Counted from the first letter of the stretch, positions 1 through 7,798 are shown. The stretch is DNA of 64,000 bases from Novosphingobium sp. Leaf2 (GCF_001421325.1 NZ_LMJY01000003.1:1-64000); one strand, 5' to 3'. The notes: generated by a model not told the origin, from the letters alone. Translations and numbers: made by a program.

Positions 1-18
1 CCAGCAGGCGTGAAGCCG

Positions 19-189
19 TCAGAGGCTGTTGATCCACTCGATCGCTTCCTTAGCGGTCATCGCACGACCCGGCTGAGCCGCCGCCTGTTCGACCCATGCG
101 AGGAAGTCGTCCGACATTTCTCCTCGGCAGATCGGGCACGAATCGTCGCCATGATCGTCACCACAACCGTCCTTGAAAGCGTCATCCAT
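19..189 (-). CDS. Small acidic hypothetical protein with a CPIC motif
   Basis: A 56-residue reading frame. The start is the ATG at 189, which has an AGGGG ribosome-binding site 7 bases upstream; an in-frame ATG further up lacks this. The N-terminal half is acidic and contains a Cys-Pro-Ile-Cys pair plus one earlier Cys and a His, which might bind a metal. The C-terminal half looks helical. I do not recognise a family. It is oriented like the integrase and the two genes to its right, so it is probably cargo of the element integrated at tRNA-Gly. An inverted attachment-like repeat starts about 120 bases upstream. Confidence 0.5.
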   Translation of the reverse strand: MDDAFKDGCGDDHGDDSCPICRGEMSDDFLAWVEQAAAQPGRAMTAKEAIEWINSL

Positions 190-308
190 GGACCATCCCC
201 TCGACCTCACTGACGAGGCCCCAGCCACCATACAGACCATCACCGCACGCTTGCGAGACCGCGCTCAGGCGGTCGTCGGAGCGGCTCAGAATGGTGCCAC
301 GGCTGATT

Positions 309-434
309 TCCCTTCGCCCGCTCCAGTCTTTCCCAAACCATTGGGAGAGCACGACAAACCGTCGAAGCGACGGTCCAGCATCAAGATCGTCTCCACCGAC
401 AGTCTACACAATGATGCCGGTCGAGGTGTCTCAA
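309..434 (+). repeat. Inverted copy of tRNA-Gly tail plus integrase-proximal DNA
   Basis: Read on the + strand, 309-326 equals the last 18 bases of the tRNA-Gly region (3188-3171 on the minus strand). 327-355 is a 29-base spacer of identical length in both copies but different sequence, and in both it can fold into a hairpin. 356-434 then matches 3141-3063 with a single mismatch; 365-434 is 70 bases without a difference. The two copies are in opposite orientation, so this is not the direct-repeat partner expected for attR. Confidence 0.85.
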
Positions 435-449
435 CCTCTAATCGTAATC

Positions 450-1217
450 CTAACGGCTGGGATCGGCATCAATCTTAGTCCAATACCGGTCGCGCAAATA
501 AGTGGCGAGAGCCTGATATTCACTCTCTCCGTTGGCGCGATATTGCTGGACAGGATCGTCCTCTCCTTTTTCATCCCGCCCAATCTCGAACACCTTATCG
601 TTCCTGAAGTGTTGAAATGCGCTACGGAGCTTATCAGCAAACGCTTCGAACCGCTCATGGGTCTCGGGTTGCAGAAAGATCGTGCCTTCGGCAGATGCGC
701 GGTTCAGCGCCACGACAGCTTGATTTGCAGCATGGAGACGCTGCCATCCTTGAAGTTCGCCAAAATAGCTGGTGCGCTCGTAGGGTGACTTCGCGCGAAG
801 CTCGTCTTTCTCGAAATCTCGCAAGGTGGAATCCACAAGGAACGCCTCGAAACGCGCCTCGCTCAACTGGTGTAGGTTGGTTCCCTCCTGCCACCGGGAA
901 ATCATCCGCATCACCGCGTAGTGAGCTTCGGTGGCCGCGTTCCAGATGGCAGGGATAATCTCGAACTCGCGCTGGTTGAGCTTTACCGACCGGTCGAGAA
1001 GGGTTGATCGTTCGAACCTAACTCGTTCGATAAAGCTGGTGTGTTCCTGTCGTGTCGCCTCAAGCTGCTTTTGCCCTTCGAGCTTCACGGATTCGAGACG
1101 GGTGGTGAACTGGGCATCCAGCCACTTGCCTGCTACGACCTTGGCACCGGCCCATGCGACAGCCGCTGCCGTGGCGGCGCTGATGCCGACCGTGCCTACC
1201 CAATGTGTAAGGTCCAT
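450..1217 (-). CDS. Hypothetical protein with N-terminal membrane anchor
   Basis: A 255-residue protein of no family I recognise. Residues about 8-30 form one hydrophobic segment (rich in Ala, Val and Gly). They are followed by a charged, probably coiled-coil stretch (about 38-85), and the rest is a mixed soluble domain rich in Arg, Glu and Phe. This suggests a single-pass anchor with a cytoplasmic domain. It follows the 99-residue gene at 1230-1529 by 12 bases on the same strand, so the two probably share a transcript. Position beside the integrase makes it island cargo; any role in defence or phage biology would be a guess. Confidence 0.6.
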   Translation of the reverse strand: MDLTHWVGTVGISAATAAAVAWAGAKVVAGKWLDAQFTTRLESVKLEGQKQLEATRQEHTSFIERVRFERSTLLDRSVKLNQREFEIIPAIWNAATEAHYAVMRMISRWQEGTNLHQLSEARFEAFLVDSTLRDFEKDELRAKSPYERTSYFGELQGWQRLHAANQAVVALNRASAEGTIFLQPETHERFEAFADKLRSAFQHFRNDKVFEIGRDEKGEDDPVQQYRANGESEYQALATYLRDRYWTKIDADPSR

Positions 1218-1229
1218 GCCGGTCGGTCG

Positions 1230-1529
1230 TTATGACGATACGGGAGCGGAGACGATTTCCCCCGTGGCGTTGGCGAAGGCCACCATCGCCAGCATCATCT
1301 GCGCTGGCCCTTCCGGGAGAATAAACCACGCCCCATTGCCTCGCGCGCTTGGATAGCCAAGGTCAGCAGCGTTCGTGATGTCGCCGTTCCAGCGGATGCC
1401 GACGCAGCCGGGGACTTCATCATAGGTCATGGTCGCCACAGACCAGTCCGTGCTCGGGTGGGTATACACCACATTGATGGTGCCTTGTTCGATCCGCCAC
1501 TTAGGCGAGTGAGCATCAGTAGGATGCAC
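1230..1529 (-). CDS. Hypothetical 99-residue protein of the integrated element
   Basis: The start chosen is the GTG at 1529, because AAGGAG lies 7 bases upstream; a start further upstream would have no such site. The protein is small, soluble by composition, and has several Trp and Gly residues in a pattern suggesting a compact beta-rich fold. No family is recognised. It is the first gene of a probable two-gene unit with the anchored 255-residue protein. The unit reads in the same direction as the integrase, which ends 68 bases upstream of it. Confidence 0.55.
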   Translation of the reverse strand: MHPTDAHSPKWRIEQGTINVVYTHPSTDWSVATMTYDEVPGCVGIRWNGDITNAADLGYPSARGNGAWFILPEGPAQMMLAMVAFANATGEIVSAPVSS

Positions 1530-1596
1530 GGTCAGTCTCCTTCTCAAGAGAAGGTCTGAATATGGCTAACTATCCTATCGCGCGCAACAGACTCCA

Positions 1597-3156
1597 CTAG
1601 GATTCAATTACTGCAAGGTGGTCGAAGTTGAGCGCCGGGAACCGAACGGCATTCAACGCCTCAGCCAATGCACGCGGCTGATACCCGCTCCCATAGTTGT
1701 CGGCGACCGCCGTGCCCTTGCCATCGGTCGTCCACCCACCGAGGAGCAGAGCCACATCACGGTCAATCTTCGCCTCACGCAGCCCGTCGCGGAAGTTGTG
1801 GCGGAACGAGTGGAAGCAGGTGAGCGGCGCGGCGGCTCCGGCATTTTCGAGGAAGCGCGAGAACCACCTCGATATGGCGGTGGAGCGGTAGCCCAGATGT
1901 CCGAATGGAAGCTCAGGGAACAGGTCCGTTTCACCGCATAGGCGCTGAGATTCCGCGAACGCCAAAAAGCCGCACCGGATCAGTTCGTCGTGGACAGGCA
2001 CGATGCGCTCACTGGCGTTCGTCTTCACGCGCTTTTCATCGCCTGTCTGGCTGAGCCCGGAGGCCACGCGAAAACACGAGATGCCGTCAATCACCCGGAT
2101 GTCGGAGACCTCAAGCTGGCAAATCTCGTTGAGCCGCAGGCCGCTGAACAGCGCAATCAGCGGCACCCAGAACCGAGCGCGGCGGGGGTGCTGGTCGCCG
2201 GGGACAGCGTGGCCGTTCGCGTCATCCCGGCACCCGGTGTAGATCGGCGCGTCAAAGATACGGCGAAGCTGGTCGGTCGAAAACGGGTTGCGCTTGTCGC
2301 GCTTCTTCACCGGGTCGGGGAGCTTCAGCCCCTTGAGCGGATTGCGATCAAGATAGCCCTCGTTCATCGCCCAGTTCATCACACCGCCGAACCGATTGAT
2401 GTAGGCGTTTAGGTTTGCGGTGCTGATCACGCGGCGCTCGCCCTTCGCCTTAGCGGCAGCGATCACCTCCGTGATCGTCATCTCTGGAAAGCGCTGATGT
2501 GCGCTTTTCGGCATCTCGCGCAGGAGCGCCACGAAGTCGCGACATCCCTCGCGTGTGATCCCACTGAGCGGCGTCTCCTCACCAAACACCTCAATGACCC
2601 ATTTCCGGGTCGTGGCATGCGCGATCTGGGTGCGCTTGCTCCATTGATGCTTCGGGTCCGCGATGAAGCGATCGTAGACATCGCCGATAGTGCGGGTGCT
2701 CGACGGCGAGAGCGGCGCTGGCGGCTGCGCAGCAGCCGGGGCCAGCGCAGTTGAAATCGTTGGATCGTTGACCGGGACATTGAGCAGCATGGGGTCGATA
2801 ACGCGACCGATCGAGCAGCGCATTTTCTCGAACTCGGCTTCGACATCAGCGGCGACCCGATGGATGCGCCGGAGCGCCATCGCGTAGCTGTCAGTGTCCA
2901 GTGAGCGCCATACTTCGCGTCCTTCCCAGACCGTCAGGAGGTCGGTCGGCACCCGTCGTCGATAGTGGAAAATCCCGCGCTTCGAGCAGAGGCCAATCGG
3001 TCGATTGTGTAGACGCCTTGTGTAGACGCCCTGACGACAATTTCCTGAGCATTTACGAGAGTTTGAGACACCTCGACCGGCATCATTGTGTAGACTGTCG
3101 GTGGAGACGATCTTGATGCTGGACCGTCGCTTGGACGGTTTTGCGAGGACTTCCAA
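1597..3156 (-). CDS. Tyrosine recombinase (phage-type integrase)
   Basis: Integrase of the DUF6538-containing tyrosine recombinase type, expected to insert its element at the tRNA-Gly 3' end. Visible parts are an N-terminal Lys-Arg-Gly...Tyr-Arg-Arg-Arg-Val-Pro segment, a SAM-like core-binding domain, and a C-terminal catalytic domain. The catalytic domain has the Arg of GLRLNE, the HSFRH box (His-x-x-Arg) and the late Tyr in DNYG. The start is uncertain: the frame is open through the tRNA, and the nearest standard start upstream of the conserved part is the TTG at 3156, inside a hairpin. The gene lies immediately downstream of the tRNA on the same strand, the classic attL arrangement, so the element extends leftward. 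Confidence 0.88.
   Translation of the reverse strand: MEVLAKPSKRRSSIKIVSTDSLHNDAGRGVSNSRKCSGNCRQGVYTRRLHNRPIGLCSKRGIFHYRRRVPTDLLTVWEGREVWRSLDTDSYAMALRRIHRVAADVEAEFEKMRCSIGRVIDPMLLNVPVNDPTISTALAPAAAQPPAPLSPSSTRTIGDVYDRFIADPKHQWSKRTQIAHATTRKWVIEVFGEETPLSGITREGCRDFVALLREMPKSAHQRFPEMTITEVIAAAKAKGERRVISTANLNAYINRFGGVMNWAMNEGYLDRNPLKGLKLPDPVKKRDKRNPFSTDQLRRIFDAPIYTGCRDDANGHAVPGDQHPRRARFWVPLIALFSGLRLNEICQLEVSDIRVIDGISCFRVASGLSQTGDEKRVKTNASERIVPVHDELIRCGFLAFAESQRLCGETDLFPELPFGHLGYRSTAISRWFSRFLENAGAAAPLTCFHSFRHNFRDGLREAKIDRDVALLLGGWTTDGKGTAVADNYGSGYQPRALAEALNAVRFPALNFDHLAVIES
3005..3095 (-). repeat. Three copies of TTGTGTAGAC upstream of the integrase
   Basis: The decamer TTGTGTAGAC occurs at 3005-3014, 3018-3027 and 3086-3095 on the + strand. 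The first two are 13 bases apart start to start. A further copy in the opposite orientation is at 402-411 within the inverted repeat. The position next to the tRNA tail fits recombinase arm-type or regulatory binding sites; this is inferred from the pattern only. Confidence 0.55.
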
Positions 3157-3188
3157 CGAGTTGGAAGCCGCTGGAGCGGGCGAAGGGA
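3063..3188 (-). repeat. Attachment-like region at the tRNA-Gly 3' end (attL-like)
   Basis: This is the partner of the inverted copy at 309-434. It comprises the last 18 bases of the tRNA region, a hairpin (arms CTTCCAAC and GTTGGAAG) and about 80 bases of integrase-proximal DNA. The tRNA 3' end is a standard target for this recombinase class, so the crossover core most likely lies in 3171-3188. Confidence 0.65.
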
Positions 3189-3246
3189 TTCGAACCCTCG
3201 ACCCCAACCTTGGCAAGGTTGTGCTCTACCACTGAGCTACGCCCGC
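3172..3246 (-). tRNA. tRNA-Gly (GCC)
   Basis: A 75-base tRNA on the minus strand, with a 7-base-pair acceptor stem (GCGGGCG/CGCCCGC), an intact D arm, anticodon GCC, a T arm with GGTTCGAATC, discriminator T and an encoded CCA. It is the insertion site of the integrase-bearing element to its left. Confidence 0.97.
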
Positions 3247-3451
3247 TCTGGCGTTACCCGAACCGCTCAAAAATTGGCGGGTCCGGGGTGGAGGCGCGCC
3301 ACTAGCAGCGGTGTGCGGGGCCTGCAAGAGGAAAAAGCAAGTTTTCTCACCAACCGCGGCTCGCATCGCGCGGTATCGCATTCGCCCTTCACAAATCGAC
3401 CCGGAACACCGATCTACCAATCGCAAACTTAGCAAATCGGGAGCACGTGAA

Positions 3452-4363
3452 TTGGCCAGCATGGGTCTCAACCTGGACGAACAGAAGGCAGTGGATCGGT
3501 TCCGGCAAGCGGTGGTCGAGCCCTCCATGACCCAGCTCGTCATCCTGGACTTCTGGGCCGAATGGTGCGGGCCTTGCAAGGCGCTGACCCCACTGCTCGA
3601 AAAGGTTGCCGCCGAATACGCGGACAAGGGTGTGGTGCTCGCCAAGATCAACGTCGATGAGGAACAGTTCATCGCCGCGCAGTTCCAGGTGCGCTCGATC
3701 CCGACGGTCTATGCCATCTTCCAGGGCCAACCGGTGGCCGACCTGACCAGCGCGCGCGGCGAATCGCAGCTCAAGGCCTCAATCGATCAGTTGCTGGCCA
3801 AACTGCCTGTTCAAGCCAGCGGTGCCGAAGCAAAGCCTGATCTGGAACCGCTGATCGCCATGGGCGAAGAGGCGCTGGTCGAAGGCGATGGTGAGCGTGC
3901 GGCCAGCATTTTCATGCAGATCCTGGAATTGGCACCCGACAATGGCGAAGTCGTTGCCGGTCTGGTGCGCTCGTTCGTTGCCGCTGGCCGGATCGAGGAG
4001 GCCGAGCAGGTACTCGATTCGCTGGGCGAGCCGCTCTCCACCGACCCGCACGTGGAACGCGCCCGCAAGGCGCTGGCGCTGGTACGTGACAAGCCTGAGG
4101 ACAGCGAACTGGACGCCCTGCGCAGCGCCGCTGCCGAGCGTCCGACCGACATGGACGCGCAGTTCGCGTTCGCCTCCGCTGCGTTTGCTGCCGGCGATCG
4201 CGATGCCGCCGCTCAAACGCTGCTGCACATGATCGCCGCCGACCGGGAATGGAACGAGAGCGCCGCAAAGGCGAAGTTGCTGCAGATCTTTGAGGCGATA
4301 GGATTGGAGGATCCCTGGGTTTCCACCACGCGCCGCAAGCTTTCTACCGTGCTGTTCGGCTGA
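3452..4363 (+). CDS. Thioredoxin-domain protein with TPR-like C-terminus (CnoX/YbbN type)
   Basis: A 303-residue co-chaperone/redox protein. Residues about 10-115 are a thioredoxin fold with the active site Trp-Cys-Gly-Pro-Cys (Cys39, Cys42). About 130-303 is a helical tetratricopeptide-like region with YbbN-type repeats. Such proteins hold client proteins and hand them to chaperonins; the intact CxxC suggests it may also be redox-active. The start chosen is TTG at 3452, because GGAG lies 8 bases upstream; the ATG at 3461 is a possible alternative. The LON-domain gene follows after 6 bases, probably in the same transcript. Confidence 0.9.
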   Translation: MASMGLNLDEQKAVDRFRQAVVEPSMTQLVILDFWAEWCGPCKALTPLLEKVAAEYADKGVVLAKINVDEEQFIAAQFQVRSIPTVYAIFQGQPVADLTSARGESQLKASIDQLLAKLPVQASGAEAKPDLEPLIAMGEEALVEGDGERAASIFMQILELAPDNGEVVAGLVRSFVAAGRIEEAEQVLDSLGEPLSTDPHVERARKALALVRDKPEDSELDALRSAAAERPTDMDAQFAFASAAFAAGDRDAAAQTLLHMIAADREWNESAAKAKLLQIFEAIGLEDPWVSTTRRKLSTVLFG

Positions 4364-4369
4364 ACGCGC

Positions 4370-4978
4370 TTGGCCCGCATCACCATATTCCCCTTGGCCG
4401 GCGTGGTCCTGTATCCGGGACTGCAGTTGCCGCTCCATATCTTCGAGCCACGGTATCGCGCAATGATCAGCGATGCGCTGGCCCGTGATCGACGCATCGG
4501 CATGATCCAGCCGCAACGTCCGGCAGAAGGCGCGCCGCTGTTTTCGGTTGGCTGTGTGGGGCGCATCAGCGACGTGGAGGCGCTGGAGGACGGGCGCTTC
4601 AACGTGGTGCTGGAGGGCGAATCGCGCTTTCGGCTGATCCGCGAACTGGAGGTGACCACCCCGTTCCGGCAGATCGAGGCAGAACTGCTGCCCGAGCCCG
4701 ATCAGGTGCTGGCCCCGATCCAGCGCGCCAGCTTTGAGCGCGAAGCGCGCCGCTTTGCCGAAGCCCACGGCTATGTAGTGGACTGGGATCAGGTGGGTCG
4801 GCTCGATGACTTGTCGCTGATCAACGGCGTATCGCAGATCGCGCCGTTCGACGCCGCCGCCAAGCAGGGGTTGCTGGAAGCTGACGGGCTGGTGGCCCGG
4901 TGCGAGTTGCTGGTGCAGCTCATGCAGTTCTTTGGCCGCGCTGCCGATGGTGATGAGGACGGCGCGACGTTGCAGTAA
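4370..4978 (+). CDS. LON N-terminal substrate-binding domain protein
   Basis: A 202-residue protein consisting of only the LON N-domain (PUA-like), with the usual opening Pro-Leu...Leu-Pro-Gly-x-x-Leu-Pro-Leu-x-Ile-Phe-Glu-Pro-Arg-Tyr. There is no AAA ATPase or protease domain, so it is a stand-alone member and not Lon protease. Members of this family are common in alphaproteobacteria beside thioredoxin-like genes. The frame begins with TTG at 4370, six bases after the thioredoxin stop, implying co-transcription and perhaps translational coupling. A role in protein quality control is inferred from the neighbour and the domain. Confidence 0.88.
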   Translation: MARITIFPLAGVVLYPGLQLPLHIFEPRYRAMISDALARDRRIGMIQPQRPAEGAPLFSVGCVGRISDVEALEDGRFNVVLEGESRFRLIRELEVTTPFRQIEAELLPEPDQVLAPIQRASFEREARRFAEAHGYVVDWDQVGRLDDLSLINGVSQIAPFDAAAKQGLLEADGLVARCELLVQLMQFFGRAADGDEDGATLQ

Positions 4979-4988
4979 TCCTGGCGGT

Positions 4989-5228
4989 TCAGGCGCGGTG
5001 CGGTCCCAGCAGCGTCACGGCCGCCCCGGCAAGGCATAACGCCGCGCCGCCCACGTCCCAGCGATCCGGCCACACCCCTTCCACAGCCCAGAGCCACAGC
5101 AGAGCGCTGACGATGTAGATCCCGCCATAGGCCGCATAGGCGCGCCCTGCCTGCGTGGTATCGACCAGAGTGAGCAGCCACGCGAAGACGGCCAGCGCCG
5201 CGCCTGCGTAGATCGCCAGGGTCGGCAT
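4989..5228 (-). CDS. YnfA/UPF0060 membrane protein with an internal deletion
   Basis: A 79-residue small membrane protein. The C-terminal part ([16 protein letters not shown], final Leu-Gly-Pro) is typical YnfA, a family of four-helix proteins usually near 108 residues. Here the first dozen residues run straight into the Phe-Ala-Trp-Leu-Leu-Thr segment. About 29 residues covering the end of helix 1 and helix 2 are absent, in frame. The ATG at 5228 overlaps the stop of the MarC gene. Whether it still functions is doubtful. Confidence 0.82.
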   Translation of the reverse strand: MPTLAIYAGAALAVFAWLLTLVDTTQAGRAYAAYGGIYIVSALLWLWAVEGVWPDRWDVGGAALCLAGAAVTLLGPHRA

Positions 5229-5863
5229 CAGCGCACCAGGGTGGCCTTGATCCCGTCAATCACATACTGCGCCGCGAGGGCTGCAAGCAGCACGCCCAGC
5301 AGCCGGGTGATTACCGCTTCCACCTTGTCGCCCAGGATCTTCATCAAGGGCCCGGCAGCGGCCAGCGCTGCGAAGGCCAGCGCCATGACCGCCAGCATCG
5401 CGCCCAGGATCGTGAGCGTCTGCTGCGAGCCGTGCGCGCGGCTGGCGAGCAGCATCATCGTGGCGATCGACCCGGGGCCGGCCAGCATCGGCATCGCCAT
5501 CGGGAACACCGAGACATCCTCGATCTCGGGTGTGGCGGCGTTATGGGCCATGATCTTCTCGGCCCGTTCCTCGCGCCGCTGTGTGCGCTTTTCGAACACC
5601 ATGTCGATCGCGATCATGAACAGCATGATCCCGCCGGCAATGCGAAACGCGTCCAGCTCGATGTGGAGCGCGCCCAGCAGCGTCTTGCCGAACAGCGCGA
5701 AGATCACGAGGATGCATGCCGCGATGAAGCACGCCCGTGCGGCCATGCTGATCGCCTGATGCCTGCTGGCGCCAGCGGACAGTCCGGCATAGATCGGCGC
5801 GCAGCCGGGGGGATCGATGACCACGAAGAGCGTCACGAAGGCGCTGAGGAAAAGCTCGTACAT
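5228..5863 (-). CDS. MarC family (UPF0056) integral membrane protein
   Basis: A 211-residue inner-membrane protein with about six hydrophobic helices and the family's N-terminal Phe-Val-Val-Ile-Asp-Pro-Pro-Gly and central Met-Ala-Gly-Pro-Gly-Ser-Ile segments. MarC-like proteins were once linked to antibiotic resistance, but their transported substrate is not established. The central loop (about 90-115) is charged and cytoplasmic. It is followed without a gap by the shortened YnfA gene (TGA and ATG overlap), so the two are probably translated together. Confidence 0.9.
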   Translation of the reverse strand: MYELFLSAFVTLFVVIDPPGCAPIYAGLSAGASRHQAISMAARACFIAACILVIFALFGKTLLGALHIELDAFRIAGGIMLFMIAIDMVFEKRTQRREERAEKIMAHNAATPEIEDVSVFPMAMPMLAGPGSIATMMLLASRAHGSQQTLTILGAMLAVMALAFAALAAAGPLMKILGDKVEAVITRLLGVLLAALAAQYVIDGIKATLVR

Positions 5864-5943
5864 GCGGTCCGTCTACCTCGCAGCGCTATCCTGCCGCAAC
5901 CTTTGCCGCGAAACGACTGGATTGCCTGCGGCAACGGCGGCTG

Positions 5944-6114
5944 TCAGGTCACCAGAGCAATCATCCCGGCCCAGATCATCAGGCTTACGAGCGCCGCGGC
6001 GAGCCACCAGCCCCACACGATAGGCTTGCTGCCCGCTGCAGGCGGGGCTGCCTGGTTGGCTGCCGATGGTGGCCGCCGGGTCGGCCCATCACGCGGGGGT
6101 TCTGAGCCGACCAT
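5944..6114 (-). CDS. Small single-pass membrane protein
   Basis: A 56-residue frame with a Pro/Ala-rich polar N-terminus (about residues 1-30) and one strong C-terminal membrane segment containing Gly-Trp-Trp-Leu, ending Ile-Ala-Leu-Val-Thr. Codon use matches the neighbours, and the hydrophobic pattern is what a tail-anchored small protein would show. Only a weak ribosome-binding site is visible. It fills an otherwise empty gap between MarC and the NTF2-like gene. Function unknown. Confidence 0.5.
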   Translation of the reverse strand: MVGSEPPRDGPTRRPPSAANQAAPPAAGSKPIVWGWWLAAALVSLMIWAGMIALVT

Positions 6115-6186
6115 GTTGACGCAGCTTTCATGAAAAACGGTGCACGCGTTGTCACGTCCTGCCCGGAAGTAGGGCTGCGATCGGCT

Positions 6187-6561
6187 TTAGCCAAGAGTTA
6201 TGAATATTTCGGCCTCGATCACCCACGTGCCCTCGCTGAGCCGCCATTTAGCACAATAGGTTCCGAAGGCGCGCGGCGACCCGGCATCGCGCCAGCGCCC
6301 GTATTCCATGGCAAGCGGCTCCGTAGGCGATGGCTCTACCCGCTCCGTGGTGCGCACATATACCAACCGGTCAATGTGCTCGAACTCGCGCCGCCAGACC
6401 TTGACCTGCGCCAGCCGACCGGCGATCACCGCGCTGTCGGTGCCGGTGACCATCACGCAATCGCGCGCGAGAATAGGGCCGATGGCCGCAGCATCGCCGT
6501 GGGCGATAGCGCGGTTGAACGCGGCGCGACGGGATCGGATGGCAAGGTCCGCGTTGGTCAT
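6187..6561 (-). CDS. NTF2-like/SnoaL-type (DUF4440-like) protein
   Basis: A 124-residue protein starting at the ATG at 6561. The opening helix (Arg-Arg-Ala-Ala-Phe-Asn-Arg-Ala-Ile-Ala-His-Gly-Asp-Ala), the Asp-Cys-Val-Met-Val-Thr strand, and the closing Trp-Val-Ile-Glu-Ala-Glu-Ile-Phe strand give the cone-shaped NTF2 fold of the DUF4440/SnoaL group. Members bind small ligands or act as minor enzymes, and the sequence does not show which applies here. It appears to be monocistronic and has no signal peptide. Confidence 0.75.
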   Translation of the reverse strand: MTNADLAIRSRRAAFNRAIAHGDAAAIGPILARDCVMVTGTDSAVIAGRLAQVKVWRREFEHIDRLVYVRTTERVEPSPTEPLAMEYGRWRDAGSPRAFGTYCAKWRLSEGTWVIEAEIFITLG

Positions 6562-6725
6562 CGGCGGATCAGGGGTTTGTGGAGGCAGGGCATGGCAACG
6601 CTTGTGGCGATTTGGTCGCGCCATGAAAAGACTATGCAAAAACCCCGGCTACCTTTTAAAGGGACCGGGGCGTTCGCGGCATGGCCCTGCTTAGCACACG
6701 ACCATGTTCCGATTGTTTCGCCAGA

Positions 6726-6953
6726 TCAGTTCTGGCCGGCACCCATCGGGATCGGGGTGCCCTGCTTGAGATAGATGCGATTGTCGTCGATCTTTTCGAC
6801 GTTATCGAGCGCGATGTAATGATGCGCACCGTCAGAGCTGTCCGTGCGGGTCAACTTGATCTGGTCATCCTTCACGTGATCGACCGTGCCGACATGCTCG
6901 CCGGTGCTGGTGGCGACTTCCATGTGTTCATGAATGCGCAGTTTCTCGAACAT
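6726..6953 (-). CDS. DUF2171 domain protein
   Basis: A 75-residue soluble protein starting at ATG 6953, with GGAG 9 bases upstream. It has the typical pattern His-Met-Glu-Val...Gly-Glu-His-Val-Gly-Thr-Val-Asp, then a hydrophobic Ile-Lys-Leu-Thr-Arg strand and Asp-Asn-Val-Glu-Lys-Ile. This is a small beta-barrel fold related to PRC-barrel proteins and is widespread in sphingomonads; its role is unknown. A related short barrel protein lies 267 bases upstream on the same strand. Confidence 0.8.
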   Translation of the reverse strand: MFEKLRIHEHMEVATSTGEHVGTVDHVKDDQIKLTRTDSSDGAHHYIALDNVEKIDDNRIYLKQGTPIPMGAGQN

Positions 6954-7220
6954 GGTGTATTGCTCCAAGTGTCTGGGGAATATGTGAAATAAACCCCGCT
7001 GCGACCATTTCGTTCCGTTACTCGTCCCTTGCGAACACCGGTTGGTGGCACTAGGCGGCGTGGACAAATTCCGCAACGCCACGATTTACCTGTAAAGGGC
7101 CGCCACTTCCGCGTCGGCTCGGCTCGAAATATCGACATATTCCGTCACCTCGCCTCCTTGAACTGACGGCTTTTGCCTCCAGTCGTGGCGATGCGGAATG
7201 TGTCCACGCCGCCTATGCCG

Positions 7221-7478
7221 TCAGGGCTGTGCACCAAGGCCGAATGTGGCATCGCCCCGGTCTGACAACAGCACTGCATCGGCGCTGACGCCGTCAATCT
7301 GGCTCACCGCCACGAATTCCGCATTGCCACCGTCGAGCAGAAGCTCCTCTCCCTCGACGCCGATGACACGGCCCAGTTCTTCGCCACCGGGCGCGAGCAC
7401 CCGCATTCCCCGCCGGACGAAGCCCGCCGGGGTCGGCCATTCAGATACGCCTGCGCCATCTTGTGATGTGCTGTCCAC
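7221..7478 (-). CDS. DUF2171-like small barrel protein
   Basis: An 85-residue protein from the GTG at 7478, chosen for its AGGAG site 7 bases upstream. The core (Gly-Met-Arg-Val-Leu-Ala-Pro-Gly-Gly-Glu-Glu-Leu-Gly-Arg-Val and Val-Ala-Val-Ser-Gln-Ile-Asp-Gly-Val) follows the DUF2171/PRC-barrel pattern seen in the next gene. The two may be diverged paralogues. No signal peptide or membrane segment; function unknown. Confidence 0.7.
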   Translation of the reverse strand: MDSTSQDGAGVSEWPTPAGFVRRGMRVLAPGGEELGRVIGVEGEELLLDGGNAEFVAVSQIDGVSADAVLLSDRGDATFGLGAQP

Positions 7479-7798
7479 GATACTTCTCCTGCGCCGCACG
7501 CGCGCTGCGTGCCTCGCCTGACAAAGACCCACACCGTGTCCAAAGTTCCGCAACACGTATCGCAAAACACTTGGAACAGGGCGTGAACCCTACTAGGGAT
7601 GGGGGTATAACGCTTTTTAACGACCCAAATGTACGTTCTCGAACCTGTGTAAAGATTGATTCGTCCTCTCGATTTTGCGACGTTTTGCACTATCTCTGGA
7701 GTCTCCGCCTGAGTGTTCGTCAGCGATGATGCACCCCAAGCGAAACGAATTTTCCGCCACGTCGGCGGCACCCCCGATCGAATGCCGGAGCAGCGCAC
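7479..7798. other. Intergenic region between the DUF2171-like gene and nrdB
   Basis: About 320 bases with no convincing reading frame. It must contain the promoters of two divergent genes. I looked for paired NrdR boxes, which often precede ribonucleotide reductase genes, and did not find a clear pair. It is slightly more A/T-rich than the flanking genes. Confidence 0.6.

Noticed and set aside
173..478. Open frame on the + strand through the inverted repeat
   Set aside because: It translates the attachment-like repeat in the same frame as the false N-terminus of the integrase; the shared peptide reflects shared DNA, not a gene.
3157..3216. Extension of the integrase start into tRNA-Gly
   Set aside because: The extra residues are a translation of the tRNA 3' half, a common artefact at tRNA-borne attachment sites.
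5985..6194. 69-residue minus-strand frame overlapping the small membrane protein
   Set aside because: The alternative frame at 5944-6114 has a clear membrane helix, whereas this one is Arg/Pro-rich noise.
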